Assembly: GCA_008694505.1 (NCBI GenBank)
Contig: VZDJ01000346.1
Coordinates: 14,264,426-14,328,425 of the forward strand
Direction of reading: 5' to 3'
Length of the DNA: 64,000 bases
Origin: Cyanoderma ruficeps
Lineage: Eukaryota > Chordata > Aves > Passeriformes > Timaliidae
The notes under the pieces are model-generated. The model did no database searches. It saw only the letters and a program-made list of their open reading frames with translations, and was not told the DNA's origin. Positions 48,695 to 61,482 of the stretch are shown one piece after another. Numbering within the stretch: position 1 is the first letter of the stretch; every line of letters begins with the position of its first letter. Made by a program: the position numbers and the translations under genes.

Positions 48695-50485
48695 AAAAAC
48701 TTGAAGATACAATGATTTTTATTCAAATTGTGCGTACATCACTTGATAGCTGAGTTGAAAGGATTAAAGAAATGACAATGTGAATAGCCTGATGGCCATA
48801 AAGTTTACTTTAGGCTGCCTATTAGCATTTTCATTTACTTACAAAAATATAATACAAATAATGAAGTGAAAAAAGTGAAGTTAAACAGCACTTAGAAATT
48901 TGTTATCTTTCTCAGAAGCTTCACTGATTTTGAAGTAGTGATAAATATTATGAGTCAAGAGGGCAACTATAGCTTCTTGTTTACTGTTTCTGACTCAAGA
49001 CAAAGAGCATGATTTCCTGACAAGGTAGCCTAACAACCTCAAATACCTTTGGCCATTTCTGCTGTAACATTATGACTACAGCATGAGTTTTCCCCACAAA
49101 ATAGATGGAGATAATTACAGATTTATTATTCCAAGTGATATGCCAGCAAATAAAATACACCTGGGTCTCGGCAAATAAACAAACTCTTAGAACAGAACAG
49201 CAATTATGCAGCAATTATTCTCATTGTCAGAACTCAATGTTCAACCAGAAGCTGATAAAAATTGCTGTTTACTTTCCAATCTCAGGCAAGACCTAGAGCC
49301 TGCACTGCCTTTATAGTCTGGTCCTTTACTCCTCATATTTAGGGAAAGCTTTTAACTGGCATTGTAGGAAAATTTTATCATGCAACACTTGATTATTGCC
49401 CAGTCATAAATGGTCAGAAGTAGTGTTTCTGTCACTACATCATCTGCTATACTATAGTTCCACTCTTCCAAGTATTCGAAAGAGCCCACAGTTACTATGA
49501 TCCAAAGATCACCTCCTTAGTACTGGACATTTTCCTGAAAATAAGAGTTGTTCCTGCAAAAAGGTCACTATGCTACTCTTAAGCTAATGTAGAGACTGAA
49601 GACCTCACAAGATATTTGAAAGAAAGCTTACAAAACAAAAACTCAGAGAAAATGTCTTGAAAACATTCACAACTTTGTGTTCTATAGCGTCATAGGCTTC
49701 TTGTTAAATTACACAAAGGAATTTCTTCCTCCACTAGAGAAAATTAATAAGTCAAGCAATATTCTTCAGTTAGAAAATATTTTTAAAATATAAATAACTA
49801 TTAATAAAGGTGAATATATTTATTTCCAACCTTAAAATTTAAGTTACAATGGAGTTAGGCTGCTGAAGGTCAGCATAGAGACCTTAGGTAAAGCAGTAAA
49901 AGAACTGGTAACACTAAGGTAAAATTAAAGGTCTGCGTGTCGTGTGGGCATATTTATGCAGATGCCCACACCACAAAGTAAAATAAACATAATCATACTT
50001 TATCCTAAAGTAATACAAAGGTTGTCAAGAAAGTTTTAGTCTGGGCTTCCGTAATATTCACTAAATGCTACAGAACTGTAGAGCTTTTTAAAATTCTTTT
50101 TTCCAGAAGAAAAAAAAAAGTGTTACATTATTTCACCTGCAGAGATTAGTAATCTCTGCATTAAGCAGTATGGTTTGGTTTTATTATGTAAGGAAAGCAT
50201 CAGAAAATTATTTGCTTCCCCTATGAGCACATGCTTTTCAAAACAATGAAACTTTTTCCTTCTATATTTCCTTCGATATTTCTCTTCTAGGAAGGATTTA
50301 AATCGTCTTTTAGCAATCACTTTGGTGCACATACTCCAAAGAGAATTGTCTAAGAATATAACTTGAGGACAAGCTGTTTTCTAGTGCAGCAGAATAAACT
50401 AATCTCAGTTTTGACATGGAAAAATCTCAGGAGAAAACAGTGCAAGACAGACTCTCCACACCAACAGTAAGCGATGTAAAGTGGG

Positions 50486-50650
50486 TGGAGTATGGCTGGA
50501 GTGGAGTCACCTTCCCCCACAACAGATCTCATATGGCTGTGCTTTGTATTGGTAGCTAGAACATGTTGATGACACATGAGTGTTTTGGCTACTGCCAAGA
50601 GGTCCTGGTACAGCATCAAGGCTTTCTCTCCAACCAAACTGAAACTGGGG
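50486..50650 (+). mobile_element. Probable LTR fragment, 5' part
   Basis: The run from gctgtgctttgtattggtag through ttgatgacacatgagtgttt to catcaaggctttctctccaa resembles the front part of a common passerine LTR, from memory. The rest of that LTR is missing and no duplication was found, so the boundaries are approximate. Confidence 0.4.
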
Positions 50651-50806
50651 ACTTGCCAGATGTTAACTGTGAACACTAGACAGCTGATAGAAACAGGTCC
50701 AGAAGATTCTAGAACACTTGGCTGATAACTTCTCAATATAGGTGCTAAAGGAGATGACTAGGAAAGGTGTTCTCTTTGATTTGTTGATTGTTAATAGAGG
50801 GGCCTC

Positions 50807-51552
50807 TGTAAAGACTTAAAGAGGGCAATGAACTGTCTCAAGTACTGTCAAAGAAGGATGTTTCCACAAGATAAGCTGCTATACAGGAACTTAAGCACAG
50901 ATGGCAAAAAGAAAGGTGTTAATACCCGACCTAAAGGGTGAAGGTTTAGAATTAGCACACAGGACAAAACTGTACTGTGCAGACTGTGGGAAAAGCACAG
51001 ATGGCAACAGGAAAATGCCAGGTCTGGTGAGGCAGATCTGGGTAACCTGTCTGGACAAAAATTCCCACCATGGCAAACTGAGAGAAAGGAAGCAAGTCCT
51101 CTTACACATGCCATCCCAAGCTGTGGGAACTGCATTTACACTCTGTGGATACCTGGGACTCGGAAAACATAAAAAAAAAAATATTTCTATAAAATAAAAA
51201 TGCCTCTTGCTCCTTCCCCCCTGCCCACTGAGAGGATCAGAAGAAAGCCTGGTGAGATACTGCAGGAACCTAGGTGGTGGCATCTTTTGTTTACACACTC
51301 TCTACCTCTCTTCTCCCCTTCCCCTCTCTCTCTTCTCTCCTCCTTCCCTCCCCGCCCCACTCTGTCCTCCACTCCCCTTTCCTTCCCCCTACCTCTTCCT
51401 TTCTCCCTCTCCCCTCTTCCTTTCTTTTCTTCCTATCTATCTTGCTACCTCACATTTACTGTTAAATAAAATCCATAGTATTGACTTTGGCATATGGTCT
51501 TTTCTCCACCTTAATTCGGGCAGAGGCATCTCTTAATAATCTTATCCTAACA
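50807..51552 (+). mobile_element. 5' LTR of an ERVL-like endogenous retrovirus (746 bp)
   Basis: It begins TGTAAAGACTTAAAGAGG and ends at CCTAACA. It contains TATAAAA at 51188, a long CT-rich tract (51296-51430) and AATAAA at 51465-51470. A tRNA-Leu-type primer-binding site follows six bases after its end, which marks it as a 5' LTR. The related LTR at 54687-55310 shares gcaacaggaa, aaaaattcccac, ttgactttggcat and gggcagaggc words in the same order. The frames within the CT-rich tract are artefacts. Confidence 0.68.
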
Positions 51553-51558
51553 TTATTT

Positions 51559-51577
51559 TGGAGTCAGAAGTGGGATC
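51559..51577 (+). other. Primer-binding site, tRNA-Leu type
   Basis: The sequence tggagtcagaagtgggatc differs at one position in the first 18 from the complement of a vertebrate tRNA-Leu 3' end including CCA. tRNA-Leu priming is the hallmark of the ERVL class. It lies six bases after the LTR. Confidence 0.72.
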
Positions 51578-51589
51578 ATAAACAGACTT

Positions 51590-52504
51590 ATGGGTCAAGA
51601 TGTGATTGATGACCACATTGGCTATAGGAGCAATAAAGCAGCTGGTGACAGGAGGAAAACTGTCAAGAAAACCTCACCTCTGAACATAAGAAGAACAGAG
51701 GCTTTTGAAGCTGCTGAGATTCATCAGTGCTGGTCACTTTTTAAATGCCACATCCTTAGTACACAGGAGCAGGCAATTCCAAAATGTCAGGCAGGCAAAG
51801 CAGAGGGCTGACTTGGTTGAACAGGGATCCTCTGAGGTTAAGGTGAAAAAATAAAATGTATTGCCAGTGAAAGCAAGGTTGGGTGACATAGGAGGAATAC
51901 AGAAAGGCTACTTGCCACTGCAGGGAGAAAATTCATGCTGCCAGAGCTCAATTAGAGTTGAATCAGGCCAGAACTATGGGATAGTTAAAAAAGCTTTCTA
52001 AAATGCATTGATAGCAAAAGGCAGTACAGAATAACATCATTCTGTTGCAGCATGAGGACAATCACCTGAAAAACAGGGACATAGACAAGGCAGGGATGGT
52101 TAATGTTTCCTTTGCTTCAGCCTTGAACACTGATTATGGGCTATGGGTTTCCCATTGCCCTGAGCTGGAGGGACTTGACTGCAAGCATGATAAACTCCTA
52201 GGAAACTCCAAACTTGTGTGGGATCTGCTGCTCCATCTGGATCCTGGTAGGATTCACCTGAGAATACTCAAAAAACTTACTGATATCATGGGGAAACCTC
52301 TCTAAGTGATTTTTGAATCTTCTTAGGAATGGAGAGGTACCAATTGCCTGGGAGCTGTCCAATGTATCCCAGATTTCCAGAAAAGCAAGAAGGAAGACCC
52401 TGAAAGCTACTGTCTGTCTCACTTCAGTGCCTGGTGAAACTATGGAGAAGATTGTTCTGGGAGTTATTGAAAATCACCTGAAGGACAACTAAATTGGGAG
52501 GAGC
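51590..52504 (+). mobile_element. CR1 LINE fragment, endonuclease-RT linker and N-terminal RT
   Basis: It starts almost directly after the ERVL primer-binding site. The decayed translation shows the CR1 landmarks in order: QEQAIPKC, CREKI..ARAQLELN, DIDKAGMVNVSFASALNTDYG, CPELEGLDCKHDKL, LLLHLDP and LKKLTDIMGKPL. It ends with remnants of KKEDP.SY and a decayed ENHLKDN. These correspond to the CR1 ORF2 region up to the first reverse transcriptase motifs. Stops and frameshifts interrupt it. The longest clean frame is 86 codons (52045-52305). No CR1 3' tail is present, so it was cut at both ends. Confidence 0.82.
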
Positions 52505-52983
52505 TATCAGGAGCCATTAGGATCACATACCACTCCTTGATTATGTAACTATAAGCTTGGTCTGAGAAAGAAGCATATAGGCAAACTAACAGATACCTAC
52601 AATACAAAGAAAGCAGAATTGCTTTGGTCAAAAGGGTTACTGCTAGGCAGGCAGATGAGTATATTTACAGTTAGGCATTAAATCTGTATTAAAAAAAAAG
52701 ACATAAAGGATTATTGTGGAGAAAATGTGGATGGAATAAATTTATTTATAGCAGTTTCTTAAATACTAGTTTTATGGATGAATGCAGTTTTATTTATGTC
52801 CGTTACTCTTGTTCAAAAAGTTAGACTACTCTTCTAAATCAGCGTGAGATGAAAATTTTTGAGATATTGTCTACAGAGAAGAGAAAGTAACTAGTAAAAC
52901 ATCCTTCTAGACACCTGAAGACAAGAACACAATGTTGCAGGTAAAAATGTGATAAGAATCTAAGATGTTGGATGCTGTGTTAT

Positions 52984-53059
52984 GATATAAATGTTAATTA
53001 TATGGATGTGATATAATTATATGTGATTATATTATATGTGATATAAATGTTAATTATAT
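52984..53059. repeat. 20-bp direct repeat, 56 bp apart, in AT-rich DNA
   Basis: gatataaatgttaattatat occurs at 52984-53003 and again at 53040-53059, with tgtgat/tatatg units between. This is a local segmental duplication of simple sequence. Confidence 0.8.
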
Positions 53060-54686
53060 TATCACCATTAAATGGATGATAATGTATAAGCCTGGAGAGA
53101 ATGAAAAGCCACAATTTTAACATTTGACCATCTCTCATGTGAATTTAATTTCTGGAGTGTCTATGTTGAGGTACTGGCACCTCAGCAATAAAAAATATCA
53201 GGAAAGTACATAAGAGATAAAGAACATCACCTAATATTGTGCTTCAGTTAGCAACAATAAAGCCTGAGTTGTTCATCATGCAATAAGAGGTTATAACACT
53301 GGTTTTGCCACTAATTCTGGTTTATTCTTATCCCATTTTCTCCACATATAACACTAGGAAAATAATGATTTTTTTTTTCTCTTTAAGTGGAGAAGAAAGA
53401 ATCTCAGTTTTTACAATTACAATTATTATGATCTTTGTTATAATTAGAAAATAAATCATATATATGTTAAAACTGATAAAGAATAATTGTCTACTTATTT
53501 CAGGCTTCAAAAGAGTGTGCAGTAAATAAGGCAAAGGCCAACACTTGAATGATGAACTTAAAAATATTAAACAGCTGCCACATACTCAAGACACCATTCA
53601 TCCAATGCAATGAAGGAGGCAGGGAGCCTAAGGGAAATGCTGTGTGACTGTGTAATTAAAGACTATGCTAATGAATTTGTGCACAGAGGCTGAATTATGC
53701 CTTCATGAGTAACTTACATAGTGACACTTCTTAATTTTCGAAAAATCGACTTTGCAAAAAGACTACTTTCTATAAAACCCATCCCACAGTTTTTTAATTC
53801 AATCCACTCCATAGGTAGGTTAAGCTAAAGACAGAAACCTCAAATATTAAACAAACTTTTCACCTTTATAATACAATGTTTCACTAGTAGTTTTTGAAAA
53901 TGAACTACTGCAGCACAGACTGAATCAGAGGCCTAATGATAAACAAGTTATGGAGAAATCCTAATTCCAGCACAGTGGAAAAGGATCATTGTGACCTGTG
54001 CTGGTGCATCTCTCAAACATCAGCCATTCAGGTATCAAAATAACACAGAAGTCTCGAGAGAATAAACAGGTTTTGGATTCACGCTTTTCTTTCTAGAGAA
54101 ACAATTCTGATTTATAAAATAGTACTGGGTATATGAGTATCTCTTTACTAAAATGAAGAAGTCACTTTAAATACCTCAAAGCTGTAATTATGGACTCAGT
54201 CAGAACTTAAAATATTAATTACATTTGAGCTTAAATTTCTAAACAGAAAGAGTTAGTTTTTTTTTAAAAAAATCATGAAAGAGATACTCTATTCTAGATC
54301 AGAAACAAATCAAAAATGTCTAAATTTTAAGAGAAGGAGCCAATCTCACACAGGTTTAAAAGTAGATTTTTTTTGTGAGTTAGCTAATGAAGAAATGGTC
54401 TTGCTTTCAAAACATTGTTATTCAATGAGGTTTGTGTACACTTACATTAGGTATAGTCACTGGTCTAGTTAAGGCTTGGAAAGTAACAACATTCAAATAA
54501 AATCAATTTTTCAGGTTTTTTATGCTTTATTATGGTCAAGACTATTCAAATATTTTTATCAAAACTAAGCATTAAAGATTATAAAAATAAGAAAAAGATG
54601 AGCAGTTATCAGATAAGTTCTGATTTTGTAGTCATGTTTTTGTTATGTGGCAGGATATTTACTAATTAAGATATTGCTCTTTATAA

Positions 54687-55310
54687 TGGTTCTAAGGACT
54701 TAAAGAGAACAGTTGTCTCTCTCAAAGCACTGTGAGGGTCACAAAAGGAACTTGACATAAAATAAGCCACCACAGGAGGAACTTGCGATAAGCACAGAGG
54801 GAGAAATTTGCAACAGGAAGATGCTAAATCCAGGCCTGAAGGAGGTGCAATCAGGTTACTACATCCTGGTTCACATGTTCAGGCAAAAATTCCCACTGTG
54901 GACAAGGGTGGGAAAGAAAGTAACTGCTAATATAGAGAATCACAGAATATCCTGAGTTGAAAGAGGCCACAAGGCTTATTGACTACAACTCTTAAGTGAA
55001 CAGCACGGACAGGGATTGAATCCACAACCTTGGCATTATTAGCACCAAGTGAGCTAATCTCAGGGGACATGTATTGCCCTAAGACATGAGAGCAGCATCT
55101 GCACCCTGTGGGTATCTGGATCTTGGACTGCATAAAAGTGATACCCCCAGAAATACAGTTCTGGGAATCCCATCACTGCGAAGCCCAGGGTGAAGAAAGA
55201 ATGCTGCAGGATCCATGGCTGGTAACTATTTTCTGTATTTTTGACTTTGGCATTTGGCCTCTTGCATCTTAATTTGGGCAGAGGCTTCTCTCACTAATTG
55301 AATCATAACG
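54687..55310 (+). mobile_element. LTR related to 50807-51552, interrupted by a SINE
   Basis: It opens ctaaggacttaaagag and shares ordered words with the LTR at 50807: gcaacaggaa, aaaaattcccac, ttgactttggcatttgg and gggcagaggcttctctc. A SINE (54935-55062) splits it. The ends are decayed, no AATAAA is visible and I found no target-site duplication. It could be the 3' LTR of the element that starts at 50807, with most of the interior lost, or a separate insertion. Confidence 0.6.
54935..55062 (-). mobile_element. tRNA-Ile/CR1 SINE (TguSINE1 type)
   Basis: Read on the minus strand, the head is tRNA-Ile-like: ttagctcac, tgctaataatgccaaggttg and a B-box-like ggattcaatccc (plus-strand complement at 55012-55022). 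It is followed by a CR1-like 3' tail that ends in a cacagaatc-type sequence at the left edge (54935-54998). About 11 bases are missing between the A-box side and the anticodon arm (plus-strand attagcaccaagtgagctaa). SINEs of this design are known from passerine birds. The copy sits inside an LTR, so it is younger than that LTR. Confidence 0.78.
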
Positions 55311-55554
55311 ATAGTTTATGAGAGAGAGTACATACCAAAACTACTGCCAGAATATTTATTGTAACTTTAACTTGTGCTGTCAGGACTTTTTAAATGATTG
55401 TGATATTTATTGATGTGCATAATGTAGTACATACAGTCTCTTCAGTCATGTGTAAAAAGTTTACTACAAAGAACACAACCTCATGGACCTACATTTGAGC
55501 ACAGACTGACTAAAAATAAAATGACTGTTGCTTTTCAATGATAGGCAGAATCCA

Positions 55555-55640
55555 GTTTTTTTGTGGTTTTGTTTTTGGGTTTTTTTGGTTTTTTCTGTTT
55601 TCTTTCAGAGAANTTTTGGTTTTTTTTGTTTTTTTTCAGA
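55555..55640. repeat. T-rich low-complexity tract with one N
   Basis: Repeated TTTTGG and TTTT runs contain an unresolved base at 55613. The motif tttcagagaa occurs twice (55603-55612 and about 55634-55643), so the N may mark a collapsed local duplication. Confidence 0.7.
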
Positions 55641-58600
55641 GAATCCCAATTTTGCCATAAAGGTTGGCAGGCAAGGCTGTTACCACAACTAAGACCTGTC
55701 AAAAGTCACCACAGTTTTTTAACTTTTCTATGGAAAAGTTTCCATGGAAATTAAGTAGATTAAGTAGATCACTTTATAAGAAGGACATGTGAGGGACTTC
55801 GGAAATTATGCAGCTTGCAAACCTTCTTCATTTTCTAGAACTGCAAAATCATGGATGACGCATTTTTCAAAGGAAAAACTAAATAAAAATTGTGTGCCTT
55901 ATTTTTGAGCTACCACAGAACAGAAAATCATTTGGACTTACAGCAAGGATCAGGGGAAAAAAAAGAAGTGTGACATAATTATCTCTACATCATTCCTGCA
56001 ATTTCAAAGTCAGATCATTAACATTTGCAACAGTCATGGAGTCATGACAAGGAAATTAAAAAGCAGACAATGACCTCAAAGACAAAGTAGAGAAAAGCAT
56101 ATAAAACAATGAATTCCAAATAGCATGTGTTCCTCTTCAACTCACAAACAAAATTAGTCCCCTCATGACCACCAAAAAAGATATTGAAATTCAGATAATT
56201 TAGACATCCTTGCATCCCCTGGAATTCCCTTTAAGTGCCTTTACTGTTTTTAGTGATTTGAAACACATGCACACAACCAAAAAAACAGCTTTAAAACAGC
56301 CAGAAAACATCAAGTGCTGAGCATTTATGTTAGACTTTATAACAGTCTATTAAAATGAATTTTATTAGTGACAGCTCCCTATAATTTCTAGATATAGAAG
56401 TTAAATGGGGATTCCTAAATCTTACTGAATTACATCCTCTGATTCAAGAGGCAGAGTGTAAACTGGGCTTGCTATAGGTTTAGAGACTAAGAATATACCA
56501 TGTATATGTCCACTGTCATCTAATGGAAGCCTGAAAATGAACTAAAGGAATAGAAAATGAAAGAGTGAGAGAAGGAAAGACATAATATTATCATAAGTTG
56601 GTCCTCAATGTCACTTACGAATTCTTCAATACATAATTCCATTCCCTTTGTGAAGACTAGTATTTTAATGAAGCTAGCAAAAGAAATAAGAAATGTCCTT
56701 TGTTGAAGGGAATCTCTTTGGAGAGAAAGGAATCAAATTTGAGACTCATGTTCTACAGCTGGAAACTCTTTTGTCCATTTAAAGACTCACAAGTATTAGA
56801 GAAAAAGTACAAGTCAGATACATTCTAGCAGATGCCAGTTACTCAAATGCAGGTTCAGCAAGTTTAGGTGAAAAAGGGTGTTTCTACGCATTTGTCTAAT
56901 CTCATAAATGCAAGTGTTAAATGCAAACTCATGATGGCAGTATTGAACAGGCCAAACTTTCATCTGAAAGGTCTGACTAAGGTAAATAACAGTGGCATGT
57001 CCAACAAGATTTGGAATCTCTCAGTAAGAAAAATAAATGTTCACCAATAATCAGCTCACTTCTACTACTGGAAGTAGTGGTGTAAGTGACTACTTAAAAG
57101 TAGGAAAGTAGTAAAAATGAAATAACACTAGAAATCATGAAAAAATAGAAGTCTAAAGAGTAACATTTATTCTTGGATCCTTTCAGAGACATCTAATTGG
57201 ATATTACCCACACTTAATTATTTCACTAAAATACTCAGTAAATTCCAGCTCTGCGAGATAACTAGACGTGGAACACTTCTTTGCACAAAATGCTTTCTGA
57301 TCTGCCTTTTATTGATAATTCACCTTGTCTCTTACATTTTCATTCCATATCCACAGTATGATTTTCAGAGGTTATGCTGTACTGTGGGGTGTCACCCCTG
57401 TTTCTCAATAGACAGTTCTATGAAACTGCTCAAGATCTAAATTTGATTGTTCACACCAATTCCATTTTTTAGGAGGAGTTAACTTTCCTTTACACTGACC
57501 CTCACTTGCTATCAATTGTTTTAAAGAAATTACAGGAATTTGAATTTAGGTCTTAAGTCAAATGTTCATTATTTCTCTAAAGCTTAATATATGCCACTAA
57601 ATATTTCCTTTCATAGAAAAATTCTGAAGACAAGTTGCCATAAAAAAAGATGAGAAGGAGCTAAGAAAAAAACCCAAAAAACCAGCTACCTCATTTTATC
57701 CTTTAGTCAAGTGGCTATGCTCTTATACAGAAACTGTATGTATACATGCATTTCACTGAACAAAAGAAACTTGGATACAAAGTAAATTTATATTTGAAAT
57801 ACACTAAGCAATCTGCTGATTAAAAGAGGTTTCTGTGGCAACAAAACCTATCATCATTGAACAACATTCATTTCTAAAGTACGTCAAGTATGTTACTGGT
57901 AGTTCAGTAATGGTAGAAGAGGGATGGGAGCAATGTGAAATTGCAGCTGCACTGGGCCCAGATGATGTTATGTTGCTGTGATTCATCTTCACTGTAAGCT
58001 TGGGTCACAACACAATACCAAAATCACCATAATCTTCTTTACTTCCCCCCAATAAATCAGTCTAGGGTTCAACCATACCCTAGAATCATGACAATTTTAT
58101 AAAAGGAACATTTAAGTCTGGCAACAATGGTACTTCAAATGCTCCAGAAAAATAAAATAATGGAACTACTGTGTCAGCAAACAACAAGAAATCTTCCTTA
58201 TTTAGAATAAATATGGCTTTTCAGAAATATCATAACCAATATAAGTGGAAAAAATAAAGTTTTTTGTAAACAGATGCATATCATAGATGACAATAAGTAC
58301 ATCCTTTAGCACAGAAATATTAGATTTAAATACATTAATTTTGACTGTATTAAAGATTGAAAAGTAGAGATAGCAATGCTGACCTTATGACCAAATCATC
58401 CATGGGCACAAAGCAAAACCAATCAGAACTCAATTGAAACAAAAGTATCTTAGGTAATATCAAGTTGTGTCTCTCCAAATGTCTTAGGAATAGCCCAATT
58501 TGGACAAAACCTAAATTTTTAGGGTTTTTTTTTTTCTTTTTAAATTACTATCCATGTCGGGACTTCTCCACTTGCTGAATGAAAAATATAGATAAACCGC

Positions 58601-58921
58601 CATATTTTAAGACAAAGGTGAGGTGTTAAGTTTTTTCAGTAGTATTGGTCTCACTGGAAACAGGAGGAAGTTGTTGAGGAAGACTGGAATAGTGGAACTT
58701 TTGGTCAGGTTAGTTCTGGCTTGCTAACCACAGAGACAAAAGGAATAAGCTAGTTTTGTGCTGGCTGTCCATACATTATCTGCACAAAACTTCACATTAC
58801 AGAATATACTTTCAAGTTTTATTAGGCTAATATTTAAATAAAAGTATTTACTCCAGAATTTAGCTAACAGACAGTTCTGTTTTAGCAGACAGACGTATGA
58901 AAAAAGAGGGCATCTGCAGGA

Positions 58922-59477
58922 AGAGCTGTACTCAGCATTGCTGAGGCCTCACTTCAAGTACTGAATTCAGTTCTGGGCCCCTCACTTCCAAAAGGACAAT
59001 GAGGTGCTGGAGCATGTCCAGGAAAAGGCAACAGGGCTCATGTAAGGTCTAGGAAATATGTCTAGGAAATATGACTTAGCAGGAATGGCTGAGGAAACTG
59101 TTTTTGTTTAATCTCAAGAAGAGGATGCTCAGGGAGGACCTCATCGCTCTCTGCAAGTACCTGAAGGGAGAGTGTAGGGAGGTGGGGACCGGTCTCTTCT
59201 GCCCTGCAGCAACAGGACCAGAGGAAATTGTCTTAAGCTGAGATAGGGGAATTCAGATTAGTTATTAGAATTAAAAAATTCACTGTTAGAGTTGTCAGGA
59301 TTGGAATAGATTTCCCACAGTGGTGGTGGAGTCACCATCCCTGGAGATGTTTAAGAGGCGTCTGGGCCTCGCACTGGATGATCTGGTTTGGTAGTTTAGT
59401 GTTTGCAAAGGTAGTGCTGAGTGAATAGTTAGATTGGATGATCCTGAATTTCTCTCCCAACCTTGATGATTCTATTC
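58922..59477 (+). mobile_element. CR1 LINE, 3' end fragment
   Basis: It opens with agagctgtactcagcattg and gttctgggcccctcacttcc, the CR1 region just after the reverse transcriptase motifs. It continues through gaggtgctggagcatgtcca, aggacctcatcgctctctgc and tgggcctcgcactggatgat, and ends in a tgatgattctattcta tail. A 13-bp tandem duplication (59047-59072) and small deletions mark its decay. It is 5' truncated and antisense to CSMD1. Confidence 0.9.
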
Positions 59478-61482
59478 TAAGCAACTGCTGTCCTGGCATG
59501 GAAGGTAGTTGCTACTTAGAGAACAGAGAGAACAAAACTCTTAAAAATTGAGAACACGCCACAAATGTAATGATTTTAATTATGGTTCACATGTCTAGCC
59601 AGACATCCTAAATATAGCCATTGTAAAATTATTTTAAAAGACACTTAAAGAGAGCTATATAAACTATAGAAATCACAGGAAAAATATTTCCAGGACCAGT
59701 CAGCTGGGTAATAAGGCCATGTTAAAGTCAATTATTTTTATAATTCTTAATAACTGGCTGAAGAGATCAAAACTAGAAAACTTCCAACCACTATTCTACA
59801 TCTTCATATGATTATTTTTTACCTACAGTTGCATTTTGGATAGATAAAAAGAAAAAAACACCATGATACTTGTAGAAAAACCCACAAAATAAAGCCAGTT
59901 TTAAATACACCTTAAAACAAGGATGGAAGTGGAGAAGAAAAGCGAACAGTATGAAAAAGGCATTGACAATCTTTTTTCTACTCCCTGCTGGGTAATATGA
60001 GCATATCACCAATAGGTGTGGGACCTAAACTTGTTGAAAGTGAATAAAATTTGACCCACCATCTGTCTTTCCTAAAAACAGACAATTAATGATTTAATTG
60101 ACTTGGCAAGTCATATACTACAGTACATATGTCACACTAGATGAAATGATTTGGTTTCTACTAAGTTGTAAAAAAGTGCCTTGTAGCTTTTAGATTATTC
60201 TTATTTCTTGGTTGAAATATTTTGGAGACATTGTTTTATTTTGAGAAAAAACTATGCCCAGGGCTTAAATTCTGTCATGTGCAGCTTTTAGTCTTTTTAA
60301 ATGCAATGCTCAAGTAGGAAATAATGCACCATACTGCTCTGCCAAATGTTATTTATTACACTGTGTCTGTACTTTCATTTTATGAAGCCTGCAGCTGGAC
60401 TGTCAGATTACAGGTGTCCTTTAGGTTGAAATAAAAATTTAACTGTAATAATTGCCATGCTAACTCAATACATAGTATCTTCCTACTGCCCAAATACAAG
60501 ACATTCTCCCAGATTATAAATACACTAACACAATGTACATTTTCAGGATTATTTTTTAGTTATCTATTTCTAACTATACACTTAAGTGGTTAAGCATATG
60601 GAGAAAAATAACTAGTTTGAGGAGAAAATATATTAGCACAGTCTGCTCAAATAAACAAATTGGAACACAGTATCTTTATATATGCCGGACATCCAGTGCT
60701 CAATGGTTTCTATCATCAGATATGAAGTTATTTTTTAACCTAAATATGATCTACAGATGTCATGTAGAAAGCAACCATAACACTTAGGCTCTAGAGTTTG
60801 GGTTTTTTTCATACTTCTTACAGTTAGGGTTATTATAAGATTTATTATTGCATCTATGTGCAAAACCTACAGCTATCTGATTCATATCTGTGTTAAGTAA
60901 TTGCAAGACAGAATTCTAAAAAATGCATGGTTGTATGTAATAAATAATAAATTGGTGACAGTCTCTAGGTCTTACCAACAAGAAAGTGACTGTATTCAAC
61001 AGCACACTCCATTTTTATCACTCACAGTTAAGGCCATCACATTTTGTTTTCCCTTCAATTTAGCCAAAATTTTAAACTGAAAGGTATTTTTATTTTCTTC
61101 ATTACTACTGAGAGTGCTACTACCAAAAAGTTTCAATTTTTATATAATTCACTCTTTTTCAGAAAGTCAAGCACAATTTCTTATCCCCTTTGAAATTTCT
61201 AGTTGTTAAGGCAACTATTTTCTCTATGCACCTGTATGTCTTTACTGTAAATCTGATCTATAAAAGCAGCAATTTGTTTAATTATAGTGACCTTTACCAC
61301 TTGTCTGACTTTTCCCTTATCCTTATCTCATCAGATGTTGATTACTTTTTTTATCCCCTCAGACTGAAGAACGAATGCATTTAACATCATTTTCTCAACA
61401 GAACTAATTCAGACACCTATATGTTTTGCAATTTTTAATATATAGCTATTATATATATATATAGATATAATTTATATGTGGC

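Noticed and set aside
51200..51536. Ser/Pro/Leu-rich frames of 63-109 codons
   Set aside because: They are produced by the CT-rich tract of an LTR.
54999..55060. Possible tRNA-Ile gene on the minus strand
   Set aside because: The tRNA-like part lacks about 11 bases, is diverged and is fused to a CR1-like tail, so it is the head of a SINE.
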